Assembly: GCA_009692115.1 (NCBI GenBank)
Contig: SHZU01000011.1
Coordinates: 55,156-119,155, forward strand
Length of the DNA stretch: 64,000 bases
Reading direction: 5' to 3'
Source of the DNA: Gemmatimonadota bacterium
Lineage (GTDB): Bacteria > Gemmatimonadota > Gemmatimonadetes > Gemmatimonadales > GWC2-71-9
A program made the position numbers and the translations under genes. Shown piece after piece: positions 59,262-64,000 of this stretch (its first letter is position 1; every line of letters begins with the position of its first letter). The notes beneath the pieces are model-generated. The model was not told where the DNA came from. It was given only the letters and a program-made list of their open reading frames with translations, and searched no databases.

Positions 59262-59400
59262 GCCGGCTGGCGTCCTGAAAACGGCTCACGACGGGTTCGC
59301 GGGCCGTTGCCACAGGTGGTCCTTGACCATGAGGTCTCTCGAAGACAATTTTGTATACGAATCCCAGCCCCCTCCAATCCAAACCAGGGTGTCACGCCTT
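59262..59400. other. Intergenic region before DUF1611 gene
   Basis: 139 bases with an AT-rich patch (AATTTTGTATACGAATCC) that may contain a -10 box; the frame of the next gene is open through part of it, so an earlier start is possible. Confidence 0.3.
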
Positions 59401-60480
59401 ATGGCCGATCCTCGTTTTCTGATCCTGGCCGACGGAAACTTTCATCCGCTCGAGTCGAAAACCGCCAACTCGGTTGTGCGGTATCACCCCAATCGGGTCG
59501 TGGCCGTGCTCGACCGGGTGGCCGCCGGGAAGACCGTCCAGGACGTCCTTGGGTTCGGCGGCGCGATCCCGGTGGTGGGTTCGATCGAAGCCGGCTTGGC
59601 CCTGAAGCCAACGGCCGTCATGATCGGCATTGCCCCAGCCGGTGGTCGGCTGCCCGATGAGTGGCGTGGTTGGCTGGCCAAGGCGCTGGCGGCCGGCTGC
59701 GATATCATCAGCGGCCTCCACACCTTCATTTCCGATGATCCAGAGTTGTCGGCGCTGGCCGCCAAGCACGGCCGGACCATCTCGGATGCGCGGAAGGCGC
59801 CGAAGAACCTTCCCATTGCCGCCGGCCAAGCCCGCTTGGTCGACCCGTTTGTCGTGCTCACGGTCGGGACCGACTGCAACGTCGGGAAGATGACCGCGCA
59901 ACTCCAGTTGATCTCGGGCCTCAAGGCCCGGGGGCTCCGGACCAACTTCGTGGCCACCGGCCAGACCGGGATCTTCATCGAAGGCTGGGGCACCGCGGTC
60001 GACGCCGTCGTGGCCGACTTCATCGCCGGGGCGGCGGAGGAATTGGTGTTGCGGGGCGCCCAGGATGCCGACATCGTCTTGGTCGAGGGGCAGGGCAGCA
60101 TCAACCACCCGGGCTATTCCGGGGTGACCCTTGGGCTGCTCCATGGGTCGTGTCCCGATGCCTTGATTCTCTGCCACCAGGCCAGCCGAGAGCACCTCGG
60201 TGAGTACCGGACCGCGCCGTGGCTCAAGATCCCGCCGTTGTCGCGCTACGTCGACTTGTACGAGATGGTGGGCTCAGCGGTTCACCCCACGAAGGTGATC
60301 GGAATCTGCCTGAACACCTATGACTTGAGTGACGAGGACGCGCGGGCGGCCTGCCAGGCGGCGGCGGCTGAGACCGGATTGCCGTGCACGGATCCGGTCC
60401 GGTTCGACTCGACGCCGCTGCTGAACGCCATCGTGCGGGAGCGGGAAAACTATCTCGACCGCCGCCGGCCGGTTACCTAA
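59401..60480 (+). CDS. DUF1611 family protein (DgcN-like)
   Basis: 359 residues. The N-terminal Rossmann-like part (FLILADGNFHPLESKTANSV) is followed by a P-loop domain with GTDCNVGKMTAQLQL near residue 162 and VLVEGQGSINHPGYSG near 228. PF07755 proteins include DgcN, reported as a D-glutamate N-acetyltransferase acting with the DgcA racemase/dehydrogenase; no dgcA homologue lies next to it here. ATG 59401 chosen; upstream starts exist. Confidence 0.85.
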   Translation: MADPRFLILADGNFHPLESKTANSVVRYHPNRVVAVLDRVAAGKTVQDVLGFGGAIPVVGSIEAGLALKPTAVMIGIAPAGGRLPDEWRGWLAKALAAGCDIISGLHTFISDDPELSALAAKHGRTISDARKAPKNLPIAAGQARLVDPFVVLTVGTDCNVGKMTAQLQLISGLKARGLRTNFVATGQTGIFIEGWGTAVDAVVADFIAGAAEELVLRGAQDADIVLVEGQGSINHPGYSGVTLGLLHGSCPDALILCHQASREHLGEYRTAPWLKIPPLSRYVDLYEMVGSAVHPTKVIGICLNTYDLSDEDARAACQAAAAETGLPCTDPVRFDSTPLLNAIVRERENYLDRRRPVT

Positions 60481-60638
60481 CGGGTTCGATCGGGGCCTTC
60501 AGCGTCGTCTCGAAGCACCCGCAGTGCCGGTGTTCCGAGATCGTCGAGCTGGCCCTTCCGGGTGGCCCACATGAACGCACCCACGCCGATCAGCACTACA
60601 CCCAGGGCCACCGGCACCAGAATAAACAGGATCGTCAT
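60477..60638 (-). CDS. ccoS: cbb3-type cytochrome oxidase assembly protein CcoS
   Basis: 53 residues. One membrane helix (TILFILVPVALGVVLIGVGA) followed by FMWATRKGQLDDLGTPALRV, the CcoS pattern (…WAvrsGQfdDl.tpalril.dd). ATG 60638 overlaps the preceding coding end (ATGA). Its convergent end meets the DUF1611 stop. Confidence 0.85.
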   Translation of the reverse strand: MTILFILVPVALGVVLIGVGAFMWATRKGQLDDLGTPALRVLRDDAEGPDRTR

Positions 60639-60880
60639 GGCTCGGTCCTGAACGTCTCGCTCCGCCACGCCATCAGGATGACGGTGACCGAGCTGACCGG
60701 CATCATGATGGCGGCAATCAACGGATTGATGACCCCCGTGACCGCCAGGCCGGCCCCGATGATGTTGTAGCCCACCGAAACGGCGATGGTCCGCCGGATT
60801 ACCCGGGGGGTTGTTCCGATCCCGCGATCAAGGCCACCAGCGGCGATTCCGTCGCCTGTTGCTCGGGAGTGTGGCCGACA
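60635..60880 (-). pseudogene. C-terminal remnant of a CcoI/FixI-type P-type ATPase
   Basis: RVIRRTIAVSVGYNIIGAGL ... VTGVINPLIAAIMMPVSSVT ... ILMAWRSETF is the last two membrane helices and tail of a copper P-type ATPase used in cbb3 oxidase assembly. Upstream the homology seems to continue as ESPLVALIAGSEQ in another frame, requiring one extra base in the G run at 60805-60810. The metal-binding, phosphorylation and ATP domains are absent. The gene is followed by ccoS with the usual ATGA coupling. Confidence 0.7.
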
Positions 60881-60920
60881 AGGTGGTCCGGGGTGCCGGA
60901 AAGCCAGTCTCGGTGTATCG

Positions 60921-60939
60921 CCCCGCCGTTGCGGCGGGG
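60921..60939. repeat. Perfect 8-bp hairpin CCCCGCCG-TTG-CGGCGGGG
   Basis: Palindromic hairpin in the gap between the P-type-ATPase remnant and the cytochrome c gene. No U-tract; might be a transcription barrier or a mark of an insertion/deletion junction. Confidence 0.5.
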
Positions 60940-60994
60940 TGATTACTTTGGCGGGCGGGCAGGGCCAGGATCGACATTGACGGGAGATCGCTCG

Positions 60995-61396
60995 ATGAGG
61001 GCAGGAATTCGCTCCGCTGCTTTGGTCTTCCTTGGCAGCGGTGTTTCCGTGGGGCGCGGGTCGGCCCAGGCCGCCGCTGACTCGGTGTCGGCCGCCGTGA
61101 CGCCGGCCGCGATTGCGGCGGGCAAGACCCTGTACCTTGGCGAGGGCCTCTGTTTGGCGTGTCATGGCGCCGACGCCAAGGGATCGATCGGGCCCGATCT
61201 GACCGACAATATCTGGCTTGATGGGACCGGATCCTTTGGCGAGATCGTGGCTCGGGTCCTGGCTGGCGTGTCGTCCGAACAGAGCAAGCTGGGCCAAATC
61301 ATGCCGCCCCGGGGCGGTTCTGGCATTACCGATGAGCAGGTGCGAGCCGTGGCCGCCTACGTCTGGAGCCTGAGCCACAAGCCGGCTCGGAAATAG
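60995..61396 (+). CDS. Secreted c-type cytochrome
   Basis: 133 residues with a signal peptide (GIRSAALVFLGSGVSVGRG; AQA) and one heme c motif CLACHG near residue 50; distal Met in QIMPPRGG. GGGAGA precedes the ATG by eight bases. Similar to the CcoP-like soluble mono-heme cytochromes; electron carrier for an oxidase. Confidence 0.85.
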   Translation: MRAGIRSAALVFLGSGVSVGRGSAQAAADSVSAAVTPAAIAAGKTLYLGEGLCLACHGADAKGSIGPDLTDNIWLDGTGSFGEIVARVLAGVSSEQSKLGQIMPPRGGSGITDEQVRAVAAYVWSLSHKPARK

Positions 61397-61665
61397 CCGG
61401 TGGACCGGCATTGACCCGAGCTTGGTCAAGGATTTCATCGCCGGGTTCTTTGTTCTGTTCGAAAACCGGTTCGACGCGGAGGGCCTCGAGATCCCGGCCC
61501 CCCGGCGGACCGTCCATGTCCGGCATCACGGATCCAAGGAAGACTCGGAGCTGCTTGGTCCCGATTGCATCAGAGGCCCAAGCGTTCCGGGGCTCTGGCC
61601 GGTTGGGCTATTCCCAGACGGCGGCCCCTGCCTAACTTACCGGCTTGCCCAAGGCAGGAGCCGCC
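61397..61665. other. Intergenic region before cysS
   Basis: 269 bases without a convincing gene; an open forward frame (from 61422) has no recognisable domain. Contains CCTAACTTACC near 61631, a possible -10. Confidence 0.35.
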
Positions 61666-63171
61666 GTGTCGCTGTCCCTCTACAACACCTTGACCCGACG
61701 GGTCGAACCCTTCGAACCGATCGCGCCGCCGCGGGTCACCCTGTATTCCTGCGGACCGACCGTGTACAACTACGCCCACATCGGCAATTTCCGGACGTTC
61801 CTGTTCGTTGATCTGCTGCGTCGGTGGCTCGAGGCCAGCGGGTACGACGTCTTCCACATCATGAACTTTACTGATGTCGATGACAAGATCATCAAGGCGG
61901 CCGCCGCTCAGGGGATTTCGATCCGGGAGCTCACCGGCCCCTATGCCGACGCGTTCTTCGAAGACCGGGATTATCTCGGCGTCGTTCCGGCCCATGTCTA
62001 CCCCCGGGCAACCGATTTCATTCCCGCCATGGTCGACCTGGTTGGCGGCCTCTTGGCGAATGGGACGGCCTACCGGGGCGATGACGGGTCGGTCTATTTC
62101 GGCATCGACCGGTTTTCCGCCTACGGTCAGTTGTCGCAACTCGACAAACGCGAGCTCAAGGCCGGGGCCGGCGGCCGGGTGACGGCGGACGAGTACTCCA
62201 AGGAGAACGCCCAGGATTTCGTGATCTGGAAGGCCGCCCGCCCCGAGGACGAACAGGCCGGCGCCGCCTGGGATGCCCCGTTCGGCCGGGGGCGTCCTGG
62301 GTGGCACCTGGAGTGCTCCGCGATGGCCCTCAACCTGATCGGGGAGCGGTACGGGTCCCGGGTCCTCGACATCCATACCGGGGGAGTCGACCTGATCTTC
62401 CCCCACCATGAGGACGAGATCGCCCAAAGCTGTGCCTTCACGGGTGAAAGCCTCTTTGCCCGGTTCTGGCTCCATGGTGAGTTTCTGAACATTCGCGGGT
62501 CGAAGATGTCGAAGCGGTTCGGCAACATCACGACGCCGCGGGATCTTCGAACCGATGGGGTGGAGGCAGCGGCCATCCGGCTCATGATGTTTCAGACCCA
62601 CTACCGGCAGCAACTCGACCTCACCGACGACGGGCTCGCCGCGGCCCGTGAGGGGGCCCGGCGGCTTGGCGAATTCGCCGACCGGCTCGAGCGGGCCGGG
62701 GTGGCGAAAGGGGCGGGCGACCCGGCATGGGCCGGTCCAGCCTCCCAGCTGGAAGCGGACTTCCGGACGGCCCTCGACGACGACCTCAATGCCCCTCGGG
62801 CAGTCGGGGCGGTCTTCGAGTTCCTCCGGGAGGCGAACCGCCTGCTCGACGAAGGGCGAGTCCCGTCCACCGCGGGGAAGGCCGCGTTCGACATGGCCAA
62901 TCGGGTGTTGGGAGTTGCCCATCGGGTCCAGGGCCGGGCGGAAATCTCAGCTACGGCGGTGGATGGGGCCGGCGTTTCGCTATCGGACACCGCGCCGGAG
63001 GGTGCGGCGGCACGGCTGGCGTGGGCGTCGCGTTGGGCCAGTCGGCGTTCAGCGGCCAAGCGAAGTCGGGACTTCCCGGAGGCCGACCGGGTTCGGCGGC
63101 TCTTGGCCGACGGTAAGTTCGAGATTCGGGACCGGCGGGACGGGAGCGCGGAACTCGTTGATCTGGCTTGA
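61666..63171 (+). CDS. cysS: Cysteinyl-tRNA synthetase
   Basis: 501 residues. HIGH in YNYAHIGNFR near 35, zinc ligands in YSCGPTVYNY, GWHLECSAM and FPHHEDEIAQ, KMSKS-type GSKMSKRFGN near 286. GTG 61666 follows GGCAGGAG by six bases; TTG 61645 lacks such a site. The C-terminal anticodon-binding domain is complete. Confidence 0.96.
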   Translation: MSLSLYNTLTRRVEPFEPIAPPRVTLYSCGPTVYNYAHIGNFRTFLFVDLLRRWLEASGYDVFHIMNFTDVDDKIIKAAAAQGISIRELTGPYADAFFEDRDYLGVVPAHVYPRATDFIPAMVDLVGGLLANGTAYRGDDGSVYFGIDRFSAYGQLSQLDKRELKAGAGGRVTADEYSKENAQDFVIWKAARPEDEQAGAAWDAPFGRGRPGWHLECSAMALNLIGERYGSRVLDIHTGGVDLIFPHHEDEIAQSCAFTGESLFARFWLHGEFLNIRGSKMSKRFGNITTPRDLRTDGVEAAAIRLMMFQTHYRQQLDLTDDGLAAAREGARRLGEFADRLERAGVAKGAGDPAWAGPASQLEADFRTALDDDLNAPRAVGAVFEFLREANRLLDEGRVPSTAGKAAFDMANRVLGVAHRVQGRAEISATAVDGAGVSLSDTAPEGAAARLAWASRWASRRSAAKRSRDFPEADRVRRLLADGKFEIRDRRDGSAELVDLA

Positions 63172-63262
63172 TCCCGTGGCGTCGGGCTGAACAAACCCCG
63201 AAGATTGTCGAAGGTGCCCGAGATCGATCGGCGGGGCTCCCGGTTTGCTGCCAGGGGCCCCG

Positions 63263-63291
63263 TTGACGCATGGGCTAAGTTGCGGTAGAAT
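63263..63291 (+). promoter_or_regulatory. Strong promoter of tRNA-tuf operon
   Basis: TTGACG, 17-base spacer, TAGAAT, about 30 bases before the first tRNA. Near-consensus and single for the whole tRNA-tuf transcript. Confidence 0.75.
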
Positions 63292-63322
63292 AAGGGTCTG
63301 TCGAATTCTGCGGACCAGTTCC

Positions 63323-63395
63323 GCTGGCGTAGCTCAACTGGTAGAGCAGCTGATTTGTAATCAGCAGGTTAGGGGTTCAAGTCCCTTCGTCAGCT
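63323..63395 (+). tRNA. tRNA-Thr (anticodon TGT)
   Basis: Acceptor GCTGGCG pairs with CGTCAGC (one G·U); anticodon loop TTTGTAA gives TGT (Thr, ACA codons). T-loop GGTTCAAGTCC. CCA is not encoded. Confidence 0.95.
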
Positions 63396-63430
63396 TGGGA
63401 GCGCGCAGAACACAATTAGGGCTGACACGA

Positions 63431-63456
63431 AACCCCGCTTTCGGTCGAGCGGGGTT
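63431..63456 (+). terminator. Hairpin between tRNA-Thr and tRNA-Tyr
   Basis: AACCCCGCT-8 nt-AGCGGGGTT, a perfect 9-bp stem. It lacks a U-run, so it may be an RNase-processing or partial-attenuation element within the tRNA-tuf transcript. Confidence 0.5.
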
Positions 63457-63487
63457 CCGTTTCGGGTGATTTGCGTTCGTTAGGCAC

Positions 63488-63572
63488 GGTGGGGTGGCCG
63501 AGTGGCTAATGGCAGCAGACTGTAAATCTGCCGAGCTAACGCTCTACGTAGGTTCGAATCCTACCCCCACCA
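63488..63572 (+). tRNA. tRNA-Tyr (anticodon GTA)
   Basis: Class II tRNA with long variable arm; acceptor GGTGGGG/CCCCACC; anticodon loop CTGTAAA gives GTA. T-loop GGTTCGAATCC. Confidence 0.95.
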
Positions 63573-63607
63573 CTGTGGGCAGGCAGGCTGGTAGGACCGA
63601 GGGGAAT

Positions 63608-63680
63608 GCGGGTGTAGCTCAGTTGGTAGAGCATCAGCCTTCCAAGCTGAGGGTCGCGGGTTCGAGTCCCGTCGCCCGCT
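63608..63680 (+). tRNA. tRNA-Gly (anticodon TCC)
   Basis: Acceptor GCGGGTG/CGCCCGC (one G·U); anticodon loop CTTCCAA gives TCC (GGA codons). T-loop GGTTCGAGTCC. Confidence 0.95.
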
Positions 63681-63705
63681 TCGTCGGGAATGTCGTTAGG
63701 CGGTT

Positions 63706-63778
63706 GCTTGCGTAGCTCAGTCGGTAGAGCACATCCTTGGTAAGGATGAGGTCACCGGTTCGATCCCGGTCGCAAGCT
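63706..63778 (+). tRNA. tRNA-Thr (anticodon GGT)
   Basis: Acceptor GCTTGCG/CGCAAGC; anticodon loop TTGGTAA gives GGT (ACC codons). It is the fourth tRNA directly before tuf. Confidence 0.95.
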
Positions 63779-63805
63779 CTGGGACGTGGGGTGGTTGGTC
63801 ACAGT

Positions 63806-63826
63806 GGATGGGCCCGGTGCCCGTCC
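63806..63826 (+). promoter_or_regulatory. Hairpin in tuf leader
   Basis: GGATGGGC-CCGGT-GCCCGTCC (one G·U) between the last tRNA and tuf; perhaps involved in processing or in tuf expression. Confidence 0.4.
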
Positions 63827-63851
63827 CTACGAAGAATCAGGGAGAATCATT

Positions 63852-64000
63852 ATGGCAAAAGCGAAATTCGAGCGGACGAAGCCGCACGTGAACGTGGGTA
63901 CGATCGGGCACGTCGACCACGGGAAGACGACGACGACGGCGGCGTTGACGAAGGTGTCGGCGGAGCAGGGCCTGGCGACGTATATCCCGTACGACCAGGT
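63852..64000 (+). CDS. tuf: Elongation factor Tu, 3' end outside window
   Basis: Only the first 49 codons are in the window: [20 protein letters not shown] then [19 protein letters not shown]1 box [13 protein letters not shown] precedes the ATG by six to eight bases. The tRNA-tuf order matches tufB of E. coli. Confidence 0.95.
   Translation, partial: MAKAKFERTKPHVNVGTIGHVDHGKTTTTAALTKVSAEQGLATYIPYDQ

Noticed and set aside
61422..61811. Hypothetical protein before cysS
   Set aside because: It runs into cysS in another frame, lacks recognisable motifs and has no promoter or ribosome-binding site.
63431..63456. Transcription terminator ending the first tRNA transcript
   Set aside because: No U-run, and the following tRNAs and tuf have no separate promoter; more likely internal processing.

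Overview
High-GC (roughly two-thirds G+C) bacterial chromosome with tightly packed genes, many 4-bp ATGA/GTGA stop-start overlaps and frequent GTG/TTG starts. There are no rRNA genes, insertion sequences, integrases, phage genes or CRISPR arrays. The protein families (a small sensor-like membrane protein paired with a wHTH regulator, a DbpA-type RNA-binding protein, DUF1611, PspA, HerA-NurA, eukaryote-like pterin enzymes) suggest Gemmatimonadota or a neighbouring phylum; this is an inference, not a phylogenetic result.

Layout. 1-4.6 kb: 5'-truncated sulfatase-like gene, heptad-repeat arrays, a membrane protein/wHTH-regulator pair with matching operator-like sites, an UppS-type prenyltransferase and a PhzF isomerase. 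4.6-10 kb: complete oligopeptide/dipeptide ABC transporter. 10-15.4 kb: LipM-like octanoyltransferase, GcvP, GcvH, CoaE, Tdk. 15.5-27.1 kb: a DEAD-box-like protein that has lost its ATPase motifs but keeps a DbpA RNA-binding domain, then a forward cluster of aminotransferase, NurA, HerA, an acyl-CoA synthetase with no canonical start codon, Mre11/SbcD, Rad50/SbcC and a double-GNAT protein. 27.5-29.8 kb: PTPS-FolE-SDR, a candidate tetrahydrobiopterin operon behind a terminator-like leader. 29.8-34 kb: frameshifted LysM transglycosylase, FadD-like ligase, Ig-like lipoprotein, TPR. 34-37 kb: phosphoribosyltransferase and two TldD/TldE-like proteins that both lack HExxxH. 37-48 kb: V4R protein, LigA, GAF, YtxH-like, TPR, pyrimidine-nucleoside phosphorylase, AraC regulator, GyrB-DciA-RecF, enoyl-CoA hydratase. 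48-54 kb: membrane-anchored sulfotransferase, CxxxY-type CcmE, lipoprotein, a decay zone (two protein fragments and a deleted, frameshifted ATP-grasp gene). 54-60 kb: UvrA, a broken Ser/Thr kinase, a PspA envelope-stress operon, DUF1611. 60-64 kb: CcoS with only the tail of CcoI, cytochrome c, CysS, then tRNA-Thr-Tyr-Gly-Thr-tuf, the same order as the E. coli tufB operon.

The strongest candidates for new biology are the Mre11-Rad50-HerA-NurA cluster, the ATPase-dead DEAD-box/DbpA protein, the PTPS-FolE-SDR operon, the TldD/E pair without metal motif, the wHTH regulator with its two matching sites, a recurrent octamer GCCTAACG, and a set of promoters placed so that the start codon would be at or next to the 5' end of the mRNA. 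Several reading frames are broken (frameshifts, deletions); two breaks sit at or near short G/C runs and could be sequence errors.
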